From: Pseudomonadota bacterium
Lineage (GTDB): Bacteria; Pseudomonadota; Gammaproteobacteria; Burkholderiales; Rhodocyclaceae
Reading direction: 5' to 3'
Assembly (NCBI GenBank): GCA_018240785.1
Contig: JAFEFC010000010.1
Span: 1-64,000, forward strand
Length of the DNA: 64,000 nucleotides
Position numbers and translations under genes: made by a program. Of this stretch, positions 48,078 to 57,705 are shown in pieces (position 1 is the first letter of the stretch; each line of letters begins with the position of its first letter). The notes below the pieces were generated by a model. It was not told the origin of the DNA, searched no databases, and saw only the letters and a list, made by a program, of their open reading frames with translations.

Positions 48078-49628
48078 ATGGAAGAACTCGTAACACAGTT
48101 GGTCGGCTACCTGCGCGGCATGTGGCGCTTTCGCTGGTGGGGGCTCGCGCTGTCGTGGGTGGTCGGCATTGCCGGCAGCGTCGTCGTCTACCTGATGCCC
48201 GACAAGTACGAATCCAGCGCACGCATCTTCGTCGACACCCAGTCGGTGCTGCGGCCGCTGATGTCCGGCCTTGCCGTGCAGCCCAACATCGACCAGCAGG
48301 TCGCCATCCTGAGCCGTACGCTGATCAGCCGCCCCAATGTCGAGAAGCTCATCACCATGGCCGACCTCGACCTTGGCGTGCGCTCGCAGAAGGACCGCGA
48401 AGCGCTCATCGACTCACTCAGCAACAGCCTGCAGATCCGTCCGGCCGACCGCGGCAGCAACAACCTGTTCCTGCTCGCTTATGCCGATACGCAGCCGGCG
48501 CGCGCGCAGCGGGTGGTGCAGTCCCTGGTATCGCTCTTCGTCGAATCCGGCCTGGGCAGCAAGCGTCAGGACAGCGATGCGGCACGGCGCTTCATCGAAG
48601 AGCAGATCAAGAGCTACGAGCAGAAGCTGACCGAGGCCGAGAACCGCCTGAAGGAGTTCCGCCTCAAGAACATGGCGCTGCTCGGCAGCAGCACCGGGGA
48701 CTTTCTCGGTCAGATCGGCAAGCTGCAGGAGCAGCTCGAGCAGGCCAGGCTGGAGCTCCGCGAAGCGGAGAATTCGCGCGACGCGATGAAGCAGCAGCTT
48801 CTGGGCGAGCCTTCCTCCCAGGACATGGCGCCGCCTGCGGCCGCGATGGCCACGCCGGAAATCGACGCCCGCATCGACGCGCTCAAGCGCAACCTCGACG
48901 ACATGATGCAGCGCTACACCGACCAGCACCCCGACGTCATTGGCGCGCGGCGCGTGATCGCCCAGCTCGAACAGCAGAAGCGCGAGCAGATCGCGCAGAT
49001 GCAGCAGGCGGCGGTCGGCGCCCCAATGAGCGTGATGGGAGCGAACCCGGCCTTCCAGCAGCTCAAGCTGGCGCTGGCCGAAGCCGATGCGCGGGTTGCC
49101 TCGATGCGCGCGCGCGTCGGCGAATACGAGAGCCGCATCCAGCAACTGAGCGGCTCGGCGAAGATGGTGCCGGAGCTCGAAGCCGAAATGGCGCAGCTCA
49201 ATCGCGACTATGCGGTCAACAAGAGCAATTACGACCAGCTCGTGTCGCGGCGCGAATCGGCCAATATCGGCGTCGAGATGAGCGCGCAGTCCGGCATCGC
49301 CGAATTCCGCCTGATCGATCCGCCCACGCTGCCGAACAAGCCGTCGGCGCCCAATCGCCTGCTGCTGCTGCCGCTCGTCGGCCTGGCGGCCCTCGCGGCC
49401 GGTGCGGCGCTGACCTTCCTCATCAGCCAGTTGCGTCCTGCCTTCAGCGATGGTCGTGGGCTGCGCGAGGCCACCGGCCTGCCGGTCCTGGGGATCGTCT
49501 CCATGCTGTCGACCCCGGAGCGCATTCGCTCGCGCCGCCGTGGTCTGCTCGCCTTCTCGGGCGGCCTAGCGTCCTTCGTGGGGGCGATCGTGCTGGCAAC
49601 GGTCGCGCTCATGGTGATCCAGCGTTGA
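48078..49628 (+). CDS. XrtA-associated chain-length determinant protein
   Basis: A 516-residue Wzz/PCP-type inner-membrane protein (TIGR03007 type). It has a first membrane segment (about residues 18-38: WGLALSWVVGIAGSVVVYLM), a long periplasmic region with coiled coils (FIEEQIKSYEQKLTEAENRL; RLDSLKRNL-like parts), and two closing hydrophobic stretches, near 435-455 and 497-513. It controls polymer length together with the tyrosine kinase encoded next, 13 bases downstream. Confidence 0.92.
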   Translation: MEELVTQLVGYLRGMWRFRWWGLALSWVVGIAGSVVVYLMPDKYESSARIFVDTQSVLRPLMSGLAVQPNIDQQVAILSRTLISRPNVEKLITMADLDLGVRSQKDREALIDSLSNSLQIRPADRGSNNLFLLAYADTQPARAQRVVQSLVSLFVESGLGSKRQDSDAARRFIEEQIKSYEQKLTEAENRLKEFRLKNMALLGSSTGDFLGQIGKLQEQLEQARLELREAENSRDAMKQQLLGEPSSQDMAPPAAAMATPEIDARIDALKRNLDDMMQRYTDQHPDVIGARRVIAQLEQQKREQIAQMQQAAVGAPMSVMGANPAFQQLKLALAEADARVASMRARVGEYESRIQQLSGSAKMVPELEAEMAQLNRDYAVNKSNYDQLVSRRESANIGVEMSAQSGIAEFRLIDPPTLPNKPSAPNRLLLLPLVGLAALAAGAALTFLISQLRPAFSDGRGLREATGLPVLGIVSMLSTPERIRSRRRGLLAFSGGLASFVGAIVLATVALMVIQR

Positions 49629-49641
49629 ACGGAATAGAACA

Positions 49642-50586
49642 ATGAGCCTGATCGAAAAAGCAGCACAACGCCTGGAGAAGCTCAAGCAGGCCGCGGGTGA
49701 AGACATCGACACCCTGGAGCCGGTGGCGCCCGTCGCGCCGCGTGCGGCCGAGCAGGAGCCGGCGCCCGCCATGCAGTCTTCTGCCGTGCCGCGTTCGGCG
49801 CCGATACCCACGAATCCGATCGTCTCGCGCAGCGTGACGATCGACCTCGAGCGCCTGCATCACATCGGCATGGTCACGCCGGAGCATTCGCGCAGCCCGC
49901 TCGCGGAAGAGTTTCGCGTCATCAAGCGTCCGCTGCTGCACAATGCGACGGCAGGCGGTCCGGCCGCCGTCGTCAATGGCAACCTGATCATGGTGACCAG
50001 CGCGCTGCCGGGCGAGGGCAAGTCCTTCACTGCGATCAACCTCGCGGTCAGCATCGCGATGGAGCTCGACCACACCGTGCTGCTCGTCGATGCCGACGTG
50101 TCGCGTCCGTCGGTCCTGCGCCACCTCGGTCTGGCCCCCGAGCGCGGGCTGATGGACGTGCTGACCGGCGACGTCGATGACCTGGGCGACGTGCTGCTGC
50201 GCACCAACATCGAGAAGCTCTCCATTCTTCCCGCCGGCATGCCGCATCCGCGCGCGACCGAGCTGCTGGCGTCGGACAGCATGAACCAGTTGCTGGAGCA
50301 GATCGCCAAGCGCTACCCCGACCGTATCGTCGTGTTCGATTCGCCGCCGCTGCTGGTGACGACCGAGGCGCGCGTGCTCGCCACGCACATGGGCCAGATC
50401 ATCGTCGTGGTCGAGGCCGAGCGCACCACCCAGGGTTCGGTGAAGCAGGCGCTGGCGACGATCGACGCCTGCCCGATCAAGCTGATGGTGCTGAACAAGT
50501 CGCGCCGCGCGGGGGCCGGCTCCTATTACGGTTATGGATATGGTTACGGATATGGCGCTGAAGCGAGTCCGCCGCAAGCGGCCTGA
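49642..50586 (+). CDS. XrtA-associated tyrosine autokinase
   Basis: A 314-residue cytoplasmic BY-kinase (TIGR03018 type). Walker A is ALPGEGKSF (121-129), Walker A' is VLLVDADVSRPS with D150 and D152, and the C-terminus is a Tyr-rich cluster (SYYGYGYGYGYG) for autophosphorylation. It should cycle with the chain-length protein to regulate polymer length. The tail is encoded by short repeats and overlaps by 35 bases the start of the next gene, a barrel protein. Confidence 0.93.
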   Translation: MSLIEKAAQRLEKLKQAAGEDIDTLEPVAPVAPRAAEQEPAPAMQSSAVPRSAPIPTNPIVSRSVTIDLERLHHIGMVTPEHSRSPLAEEFRVIKRPLLHNATAGGPAAVVNGNLIMVTSALPGEGKSFTAINLAVSIAMELDHTVLLVDADVSRPSVLRHLGLAPERGLMDVLTGDVDDLGDVLLRTNIEKLSILPAGMPHPRATELLASDSMNQLLEQIAKRYPDRIVVFDSPPLLVTTEARVLATHMGQIIVVVEAERTTQGSVKQALATIDACPIKLMVLNKSRRAGAGSYYGYGYGYGYGAEASPPQAA

Positions 50587-52192
50587 AGGCGGCCGGCTGC
50601 CTGCGCCGTCTCTGCTTGCGCTGGCGATGATGCTGGGCGCCGGCAGCGTGGCGGCGCAGACCACTGTCGTCAGCCCGACACTGAACGCCAGCCTCACCTG
50701 GACGGACAACGCCGGCAGCTCCGGCATCGGCGGTTTTGGCGGCATCGGCGGCGGAGGCTTCGGTGGTGGCCGTCGCGGCGGCGAGGACTTCATCCTCGAG
50801 CTGTCGCCGGGCGTCTCGATGTCGCGCGACAGCGGGCGGCTCAGCGGCACGCTGAGCGCGAGCTTCCGCAACCTGATGTACGCGAGCAACAGCGATTCGA
50901 ACACGTCCTTCCTCGCGCTCACGGGCGCGGGCCAGTACGAGGCGGTCAAGGACATGTTCTTCATCGACGCCGACGCGTCGATCAGCCGCAGCAATCTGTC
51001 AGTGTTCTCCACGCGCGGGCCGAACGACAGCCTCGACGTCAATTCGAACAACGAGACGCGCGTCTTCTCGCTGTCGCCGCGCTTCAAGTTCCGCATCGGC
51101 GACAACACCCAGGGCCAGTTGCTCTACCGCTACCGCTGGACCGACTCGGGCAACACCGGCCTCGCCAACCAGAGTGCGGGGCAGTGGTCGGCGCAGATCT
51201 CCAACACCCAGATCACCGGCATCTTCGGCCTCGGGCTGGACTACCAGCGCACCGAGGGCAACTATGGAAACACCTCCGGCTTTGGTGGCGGCGGGATCGG
51301 ATCGGGCTCCGGCTCCGGGCTGAGCGGTGGCAAGTCGCAGGAGATCACGCGCGCCACGCTGTATGCCAAGGTCACGCCTGAATTCCGCCTGCGCGGCATT
51401 GTCGGTCGCGAATCGAACGACTACGGTACCCGCGGCAAGCAGAGCACCGTGGTGACGGGCGGCGGTTTCGACTGGAATCCGACCGAGCGCACCACGATTG
51501 CCGGCACCGTCGAACGTCGCATCTTCGGTCGCGGCTACAACCTGAGCGCCCAGCACCGGTTTGCGCGCACCGCCGTGTTCGCGACCTTCTCGCGCGACAT
51601 CCGGTCCTCGCTGGATCTGATCGCCGGAGGCGGCCTGCTCGATCCGACCTTCCTGGCGCTCTACAACAACCCGTTCTTCGTCCAGTTGATCCCCGACCCC
51701 ATCGCGCGTCGGGACTGGCTGCTGGGACAACTGCGGCTAGGCAGTGCCTATGCGCTGACCAATGCCTACTATGTCTCACGCAGTGCCTCGGGCGGCTTTA
51801 CCTACAGCCTGCCGCGTGGTGTGCTGTCGCTGACGCTCAGCCATACGGACAACTCGCGCCTGGGTTCCGCCGATCAACTCAGCACGATCGACGACTTCCG
51901 TAACTTCAACGCGGTGAAGTCCAAGTCGGCGAGCTTGTCGTACAGCCACAGTCTCACGCCGACGACCTCGCTCAACACCTCGCTGACCCGGACCAATTCC
52001 AGCGGCACCGGGCTCAATGCCGCCGACACGCGGCGCACGGCGTTCGTGGTCGGCCTCAGTTCCAGCCTGGGCCCGCACACCACCGGCCTGCTTCAGTATC
52101 GCCACCAGCGTTCCGATGGCGACAGCTTCGGCGGTGGCAACAACAATTTCTCCGAGAACGCAGTCACCGCATCGGTCGGCATGCGCTTCTAA
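50552..52192 (+). CDS. XrtA-associated outer-membrane beta-barrel protein
   Basis: A 546-residue outer-membrane protein of the TIGR03016 type. A signal peptide (RLPAPSLLALAMMLGAGSVA) is followed by a Gly-rich loop (GIGGFGGIGGGGFGGG) and then repeated beta strands ending in ASVGMRF with a terminal Phe. It is presumed to secrete or anchor the polysaccharide. The start ATG 50552 lies inside the kinase gene; ATG 50534 is also in frame. No separate ribosome site is visible, so it depends on coupling. Confidence 0.88.
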   Translation: MALKRVRRKRPEGGRLPAPSLLALAMMLGAGSVAAQTTVVSPTLNASLTWTDNAGSSGIGGFGGIGGGGFGGGRRGGEDFILELSPGVSMSRDSGRLSGTLSASFRNLMYASNSDSNTSFLALTGAGQYEAVKDMFFIDADASISRSNLSVFSTRGPNDSLDVNSNNETRVFSLSPRFKFRIGDNTQGQLLYRYRWTDSGNTGLANQSAGQWSAQISNTQITGIFGLGLDYQRTEGNYGNTSGFGGGGIGSGSGSGLSGGKSQEITRATLYAKVTPEFRLRGIVGRESNDYGTRGKQSTVVTGGGFDWNPTERTTIAGTVERRIFGRGYNLSAQHRFARTAVFATFSRDIRSSLDLIAGGGLLDPTFLALYNNPFFVQLIPDPIARRDWLLGQLRLGSAYALTNAYYVSRSASGGFTYSLPRGVLSLTLSHTDNSRLGSADQLSTIDDFRNFNAVKSKSASLSYSHSLTPTTSLNTSLTRTNSSGTGLNAADTRRTAFVVGLSSSLGPHTTGLLQYRHQRSDGDSFGGGNNNFSENAVTASVGMRF

Positions 52193-52204
52193 GACAGGCA
52201 GCAG

Positions 52205-53308
52205 ATGTACGAATCCTTCTTCAAGCTTCGCGGCAAGCCCTTCCAGCTCAACCCGGACCCCGCCTTCTTCTACGGCAGCCGCGGCCATCGGCGGGCGATG
52301 GCCTATCTCGAGTACGGCCTGCACCAGAGCGAGGGCTTCATCGTCATCACCGGCGAGATCGGCGCCGGCAAGACGACCATCGTCCGCAGCCTGCTCGAAC
52401 ACCTCGATCCCGACAAGGTCGTTGCCGCGAATCTCGTCAGCACCCAGGTGGATTCCAAGGACATCCTGCGCATGGTGGCGGCCGCCTTCGGCCTGCCCAA
52501 CCGCGCGCTGGACAAGGCAGGCCTGCTGCTGGCGCTGGAAACCTTCCTCGTCTCGGTCACCGCGGCCGGCAAGCGGGCGCTGCTGATCGTCGACGAGGCG
52601 CAGAACCTCGGCGCCGACGCGGTCGAGGAACTGCGCATGCTGTCGAACTTCCAGCTCGAGGACCACGCGCTGCTGCAGAGCTTCCTCGTCGGGCAGCCGG
52701 AATTCCGCGACATGATGCAGGGCGCGGAAATGCAGCAACTGCGCCAGCGGGTCATCGCGTCGTACCATCTGGGCCCGCTCGATGCGGAAGAGACGCGCGG
52801 CTACATCGAACACCGGCTGAGCCACGTCGGCTGGGAGGGCGACCCGATCTTCTCGCCCGCGGCGTTCACCACCATCTACGGCCACTCCGGCGGCATTCCG
52901 CGGCGCATCAACACCTTGTGCGACCGTCTGATGCTCGCGGCTTTCCTCACCGAGCGCCATTCCATCGACGAGGGCGATGTGCGCACCGTCATCGAGGAGC
53001 TCAACGAAGAGTTCGCGGCGCGGGGAGGCAAAGTGGAGGCGCGCCCCATCCTGCGCGACGCAGTGGGCGGCGCGGGCGCCGGCCTGGGGGTGAGCGAGAT
53101 CCGTTTCGACCAGCTCGCGCTCGATCGCCTCAAGGTTTCGCCCGAGGTCGCCGAGCAGGTCGCCGGCATGGCGGCAAGTTTCGATGTGCAGCGCATCGAG
53201 GCGCGCCTGGCCGGGCTGGAGCAGTCCATGTCCGCGACGCTGGGCGTGCTCAATCAGTTGCTGCTGGCAGTGCGCCGCGACGGCCCGGTCGAGGAAGAGC
53301 CGCAATGA
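52205..53308 (+). CDS. XrtA-associated AAA ATPase (ExeA-like)
   Basis: A 367-residue ATPase of the TIGR03015 type, similar to secretion ATPase ExeA. Walker A GEIGAGKT lies at 50-57 and Walker B in ALLIVDEAQNLG; sensor segments follow (SGGIPRRINTLCDRLM). The C-terminal 90 residues are variable and possibly coiled. It is presumed to assemble or energise the outer-membrane step. It starts 12 bases after the barrel gene and its stop overlaps the next ATG. Confidence 0.92.
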   Translation: MYESFFKLRGKPFQLNPDPAFFYGSRGHRRAMAYLEYGLHQSEGFIVITGEIGAGKTTIVRSLLEHLDPDKVVAANLVSTQVDSKDILRMVAAAFGLPNRALDKAGLLLALETFLVSVTAAGKRALLIVDEAQNLGADAVEELRMLSNFQLEDHALLQSFLVGQPEFRDMMQGAEMQQLRQRVIASYHLGPLDAEETRGYIEHRLSHVGWEGDPIFSPAAFTTIYGHSGGIPRRINTLCDRLMLAAFLTERHSIDEGDVRTVIEELNEEFAARGGKVEARPILRDAVGGAGAGLGVSEIRFDQLALDRLKVSPEVAEQVAGMAASFDVQRIEARLAGLEQSMSATLGVLNQLLLAVRRDGPVEEEPQ

Positions 53309-54462
53309 ACGCTCCCTCTGGCGCTGCTGCGCCGATCCTGTGCGTGGTCGGCGCGCGCCCCAACTACATGAAGGTGGCGCCCATCATCCGCGCGCTCGCC
53401 GCGCATCAGCCGCCGCTGCGCACGCTGCTGGTGCACACCGGCCAGCACTACGACCCGGCGATGAAGGACCGGCTGTTCGCCGACCTCGGCCTGCCCGAGC
53501 CCGACGTCAACCTCGCCGTCGGCTCCGGTTCGCATGCGGTGCAGACGGCCGAAGTCATGAAGCGCTTCGAGCCGGTCATCGACGAGCACGGCGCGCGTGC
53601 GGTGCTCGTCGTCGGTGATGTGAATTCCACGCTCGCCTGCGCACTGGTCGCAGCCAAGCGCCACGTGCCGGTGGTCCACGTGGAATCCGGCCTGCGCAGC
53701 GACGACCGCCGCATGCCCGAAGAGATCAACCGCGTGCTCACCGACCAGATCTCCGACCTGCTCTACACCACCGAGCGCAGCGCCCACGACAACCTCGCGC
53801 GCGAGGGCATCCCCGCCGAACGCGCGGTCTTCGTCGGTAATGTCATGATCGACAGCCTGCTCGCCAGCCTGCCCAAGGCGGTGCCGCCGGCCGAGCTGCT
53901 CGCCGGCGCCGGCCTGGACGCGAGCCGCATCGCTGGCGGATATGGCGTGGTGACGCTGCACCGGCCGTCCAACGTCGATCACCCCGATACGCTGGGTCCG
54001 ATCATCGACGCGCTGCGCCACATCAGCGCACGCCTGCCGCTGGTGTTCGCGCTGCATCCGCGCACCCGCAACAACCTCGAGCGCTTCGGCCTGCTTGCCA
54101 GGCTGGATTCGTCCGGCTTTCTCGTGCTGCCGCCGCAGGGTTACCTGGAAATGCTCGGCCTGATGTCGGGCGCCACCATGGTGCTCACCGACTCCGGTGG
54201 CATCCAGGAGGAAACCACCGCGCTCGGCGTGCCCTGCGTGACCATCCGCGAGAACACCGAGCGGCCGATCACGGTGGAGCAGGGCACCAACACCCTGGTC
54301 GGCATCTCGCCGCAGGCCATCATCGACGCGGCCGACGTCATCCTCGCCGGCAGCGGCAAGCGCGGGCGCGTGCCCGAGCTGTGGGACGGCCGCACTGCCC
54401 AGCGCATTGCCGCGCACCTTTCCGCCTGGCTGGAAACGCACGAACGCGCTGCAGGTGTCTGA
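53305..54462 (+). CDS. wecB: UDP-GlcNAc 2-epimerase (non-hydrolysing)
   Basis: A 385-residue WecB-type epimerase producing UDP-ManNAc from UDP-GlcNAc. The conserved GARPNYMKVAPI and GQHYD segments are present, with the active-site residues in GDVNSTLA, VESGLRS, PEEINR and TLHRPSNVD. The ATG overlaps the ATPase stop by 4 bases. It implies that the polymer contains ManNAc or a derived sugar. Confidence 0.94.
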   Translation: MNAPSGAAAPILCVVGARPNYMKVAPIIRALAAHQPPLRTLLVHTGQHYDPAMKDRLFADLGLPEPDVNLAVGSGSHAVQTAEVMKRFEPVIDEHGARAVLVVGDVNSTLACALVAAKRHVPVVHVESGLRSDDRRMPEEINRVLTDQISDLLYTTERSAHDNLAREGIPAERAVFVGNVMIDSLLASLPKAVPPAELLAGAGLDASRIAGGYGVVTLHRPSNVDHPDTLGPIIDALRHISARLPLVFALHPRTRNNLERFGLLARLDSSGFLVLPPQGYLEMLGLMSGATMVLTDSGGIQEETTALGVPCVTIRENTERPITVEQGTNTLVGISPQAIIDAADVILAGSGKRGRVPELWDGRTAQRIAAHLSAWLETHERAAGV

Positions 54463-54463
54463 C

Positions 54464-55303
54464 ATGGCCGAGCGCATCACCAACGCCTTCACCTGCGACG
54501 TCGAGGACTACTTCCAGGTCTCGGCGCTGGCGCCGCATTTTCCGCGCCACACCTGGGAGAACGTGCCCTGCCGGGTGGAGCGCAACGTCGAGCGCATCCT
54601 GCAGATGCTCGACGACCACGGCGCGCGCGGCACCTTCTTCACGCTGGGCTGGATCGCCGAGCGCTTCCCGCAGCTCGTGCGCCGCATCGCTGCGGCCGGC
54701 CATGAGGTTGCCAGCCATGGCTATGCCCACGAGCGCGCCAGCGCGCTGACGCCCGAGGCCTTCAAGGCCGACATCGCCCTCGCCAAGGCGGTGCTCGAGG
54801 ACATCACCGGGCGCCTCATCACCGGCTACCGCGCGCCGAGCTTCTCCATCGGCAAGGCCAACCTGTGGGCGCACGACTGCATCGCGGAGGCGGGCTACCG
54901 CTACAGCTCCAGCGTCTATCCGGTCAAGCACGACCACTACGGCATTCCCGACGCACCGCGCTTCCCGTGGCGCCTGGAAAACGGCCTGGTGGAAGTGCCG
55001 GTCACCACGCTGCGAGCCTTTGGCCGCAACTGGCCGGCTGGCGGCGGCGGCTTTTTCCGCCTGCTGCCCTACGGCGTGTCGCGCTGGCAGATCGCCCGCG
55101 TCAATGCGCAGGACCACCAGCCGGCGATCTTCTACTTCCACCCATGGGAGATCGACCCCGAGCAGCCGCGCGTGCGCGAAGCCACTGCCCGCACCCGCTT
55201 CCGCCACTACGTCAATCTCGAGCGCACCGCATCGCGGCTCGAGCGCCTGCTTGCCGATTTCTCCTGGGGGCGCGCGGACGAAGTCTTCCGCGACGCCGCC
55301 TGA
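54464..55303 (+). CDS. XrtA-associated polysaccharide deacetylase
   Basis: A 279-residue NodB-type deacetylase of the TIGR03006/DUF3473 group. The metal-binding motif is in CDVEDYF and SHGYAH (an H-x3-H), the catalytic base in TGYRAPSFSIGK and the end has FYFHPWEID. It removes N-acetyl groups from the growing polymer or its precursor. The start ATG 54464 is one base after the wecB stop codon. The C-terminal DUF3473 extension (RFRHYVNLERTASRLERLLA) is present. Confidence 0.92.
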   Translation: MAERITNAFTCDVEDYFQVSALAPHFPRHTWENVPCRVERNVERILQMLDDHGARGTFFTLGWIAERFPQLVRRIAAAGHEVASHGYAHERASALTPEAFKADIALAKAVLEDITGRLITGYRAPSFSIGKANLWAHDCIAEAGYRYSSSVYPVKHDHYGIPDAPRFPWRLENGLVEVPVTTLRAFGRNWPAGGGGFFRLLPYGVSRWQIARVNAQDHQPAIFYFHPWEIDPEQPRVREATARTRFRHYVNLERTASRLERLLADFSWGRADEVFRDAA

Positions 55304-55325
55304 ACCCACGCTGCCACCCCCGCCC

Positions 55326-56384
55326 ATGGACAGACTGCCCGTGATCGTGAAGACGCTGGCGCCCGATGCGCCGGAAGCCGCCGCGCGCTGGGACGCCTTC
55401 GTGCGCGCCTGCCCGCAGGCCACCTTCTTCCACCTGTCGGCCTGGCAGGGCATCATCGAAGGCGTCTTCCGCCACCGCACGCATTTCCTGTATGCCGAGC
55501 GCGCCGGCGAGATCGTCGCCGTGCTGCCGCTGGCCGAGGTCAAGAGCCGGCTGTTCGGCCACGCGCTTACCTCGCTGCCGTTCTGCGTCTATGGCGGCAT
55601 CGCCGCCGATGCCGAATGCGAGGCCGATGCCGTCGCCGCGCTCGAGGCCGAAGCCGACCGAATCGCCCGCCAGCGCGGCGTGCAGCACCTGGAATACCGC
55701 AACCTTGCACCGCGCCACGCCGACTGGCCGCGGCAGGAGCTCTACGTCACCTTCCGCAAGGCCATCCTGCCCGAGGTCGAGGACAACATGCTCGCCATCC
55801 CGCGCAAGCAGCGCGCGATGGTGCGCAAGGGCATCAAGAACGGCCTGCTCGGCCATATCGACCCCAGCGTGGACCGCTTCTTTGCGCTCTACTCGGACAA
55901 CGTGCTGCGCCACGGGACGCCGGCCTTGCCGAAGCGCTTCTTCGCGACGCTCAAGCAGGTGTTCGGCGATGCCTGCGAGGTGCTCACCGTCACCGATCCC
56001 GCCGGCAAGCCGCTCTCCAGCGTGCTCAGCTTCTACTTCCGCGACGAGGTGCTGCCGTACTACGCCGGCGACGACGTCGCCGCGCGCGATCTGGCCGCCA
56101 ACGACTTCAAGTACTGGGACCTGATGCGCCGCGCCTGCGAGCGCGGCTGCAAGGTGTTCGACTACGGCCGCAGCAAGGTCGGCACCGGGCCGTGGAGCTT
56201 CAAGAAGAACTGGGGCTTCGAGCCCCAGCCGCTGTCCTACGAATACCGCCTGTACAAGCGCGACAGCGTGCCGCAGAACAACCCGATGAACCCCAAGTAC
56301 CGCGCCTTCATCGCCTTGTGGAAGCGCCTGCCGCTCGGCGTGGCCAACGCCCTCGGCCCGCACATCGTGCGCAACCTGGGGTGA
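55326..56384 (+). CDS. XrtA-associated FemAB-like aminoacyltransferase
   Basis: A 352-residue GNAT-related protein of the TIGR03019 type. Segments HLSAWQGIIEGVFRHRTHFL, VYGGIAADAE, and DYGRSKVGTGPWSFKKNWGF define it; the last is the conserved C-terminal GNAT signature. FemAB proteins attach amino acids to cell-wall precursors; in XrtA loci it may modify sugar or lipid intermediates. It ends 4 bases before the first glycosyltransferase. In many related loci the exosortase lies near this position. Confidence 0.9.
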   Translation: MDRLPVIVKTLAPDAPEAAARWDAFVRACPQATFFHLSAWQGIIEGVFRHRTHFLYAERAGEIVAVLPLAEVKSRLFGHALTSLPFCVYGGIAADAECEADAVAALEAEADRIARQRGVQHLEYRNLAPRHADWPRQELYVTFRKAILPEVEDNMLAIPRKQRAMVRKGIKNGLLGHIDPSVDRFFALYSDNVLRHGTPALPKRFFATLKQVFGDACEVLTVTDPAGKPLSSVLSFYFRDEVLPYYAGDDVAARDLAANDFKYWDLMRRACERGCKVFDYGRSKVGTGPWSFKKNWGFEPQPLSYEYRLYKRDSVPQNNPMNPKYRAFIALWKRLPLGVANALGPHIVRNLG

Positions 56385-56388
56385 GGCG

Positions 56389-57705
56389 ATGGACAAGGAT
56401 CGTGCGGCGCGACCGCCGCTGCTCTATCTCGTCCATCGCATCCCGTACCCGCCCAACAAGGGCGACAAGGTGCGCTCGTTCAACATCCTGCGCCAGCTCG
56501 CCCGGCGCCACCGGGTGTTCCTCGGCACCTTCGTCGATCACCCCGACGACCTGCGCCATGTCGAGGCGCTGTCGCAGTGGTGCGAGGACGTCCATGCGGT
56601 ACCCATCGACCCGCGCCGCGCGCGGATCGCCAGCCTGCGCGGGCTGATCACCGGCGAAGCGCTCAGCCTGCCGTACTACCGCAACGCCAGCCTGGCCGCG
56701 TGGGTGCGCGACACAGTGGCGCGGCACCGCATCCGCGACGCGGTCGCCTTTTCCGGGCCGATGGCGCAATACCTCGATGCGCCCGGCCTGACGCGGCGCA
56801 TCGTCGATTTCTGCGACGTCGATTCGGCCAAGTGGACGCAATACGCCGCGGATCGTCCGTGGCCGATGTCCTGGCTGTACCGGCGTGAAGGCGCGCGCCT
56901 GCTCGCCTTCGAGCGTCGCGCCGCCGCCGCCACCGAAGCCAGCCTGTTCGTCACCGCGGCCGAAGCCGATCTCTTCCGCCGCGCCGCGCCGGAGGTGGCC
57001 GCCAAGGTGAGCGCGATGCAGAACGGCGTCGATGCCGAATACTTCTCGCCGTCGCACCGCTTCGATTCGCCCTTTCCGCCGGGTGGGCCGGTGCTGGTGT
57101 TCACCGGCGCCATGGACTACTGGCCCAATGTCGACGCGGTGACCTGGTTCGCCGCCGACATCCTCCCCGCCATCCGCGCGCGGGTGCCCGGCGTGCGCTT
57201 CTGGGTCGTCGGCATGAATCCGGCGCCCGCGGTGCACGCGCTCGCCGATGAGGCGGAGGGCGGCTGTATCCGCGTGACCGGCACGGTACCCGACGTTCGC
57301 CCTTACCTGGCGCACGCCGACGTGGTGGTCGCGCCGCTGCGCATCGCCCGCGGCATCCAGAACAAGGTGCTCGAGGCGATGGCCATGGGTCGCCCGGTGG
57401 TGCTGTCCGCCGCGCCCGCCGTCGGCCTTGCCGCGCAGGACGGGCGCGACTGCGCCATCGCGGCAGACGCCGCCAGCTTTGCCGACAAGGTCGTCGAACT
57501 CCTCGGCCAGCCCGATCGTGGCGGCGACATGGGCCGCTCCGGCCGCGAGGCGGTGCTGCGCGGCTACAGTTGGTCGGCCCATCTCGCCCAGCTCGAGCGC
57601 CTGTTCGCCCTGCGCCGCGCCGACGATCCGCCGGCGTGCGAGCCGCCCGCGTTCGAGCCGCCAGCCACCGTCATCCACACCCCGGCCAGCGCCGCCCCGC
57701 GATGA
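56389..57705 (+). CDS. XrtA-associated glycosyltransferase, TIGR03087 type
   Basis: A 438-residue GT4-type glycosyltransferase. The N-terminus YLVHRIPYPPNKGDKVRSFN is diagnostic of the TIGR03087 group; the donor-binding half has VFTGAMDYWPNVDAVTWFAA and PLRIARGIQNKVLEAMAMGR. The C-terminal 30 residues are Pro/Ala-rich (PPACEPPAFEPPATV), unlike a folded domain. The stop overlaps the next gene start by 4 bases. It probably adds a sugar to the polyprenol-linked unit. Confidence 0.9.
   Translation: MDKDRAARPPLLYLVHRIPYPPNKGDKVRSFNILRQLARRHRVFLGTFVDHPDDLRHVEALSQWCEDVHAVPIDPRRARIASLRGLITGEALSLPYYRNASLAAWVRDTVARHRIRDAVAFSGPMAQYLDAPGLTRRIVDFCDVDSAKWTQYAADRPWPMSWLYRREGARLLAFERRAAAATEASLFVTAAEADLFRRAAPEVAAKVSAMQNGVDAEYFSPSHRFDSPFPPGGPVLVFTGAMDYWPNVDAVTWFAADILPAIRARVPGVRFWVVGMNPAPAVHALADEAEGGCIRVTGTVPDVRPYLAHADVVVAPLRIARGIQNKVLEAMAMGRPVVLSAAPAVGLAAQDGRDCAIAADAASFADKVVELLGQPDRGGDMGRSGREAVLRGYSWSAHLAQLERLFALRRADDPPACEPPAFEPPATVIHTPASAAPR

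Noticed and set aside
56384-56389. Hidden exosortase gene between FemAB and the glycosyltransferase
   Set aside because: Only 4 bases separate the genes and no other frame there has exosortase membrane segments or the Cys/Arg/His motifs.
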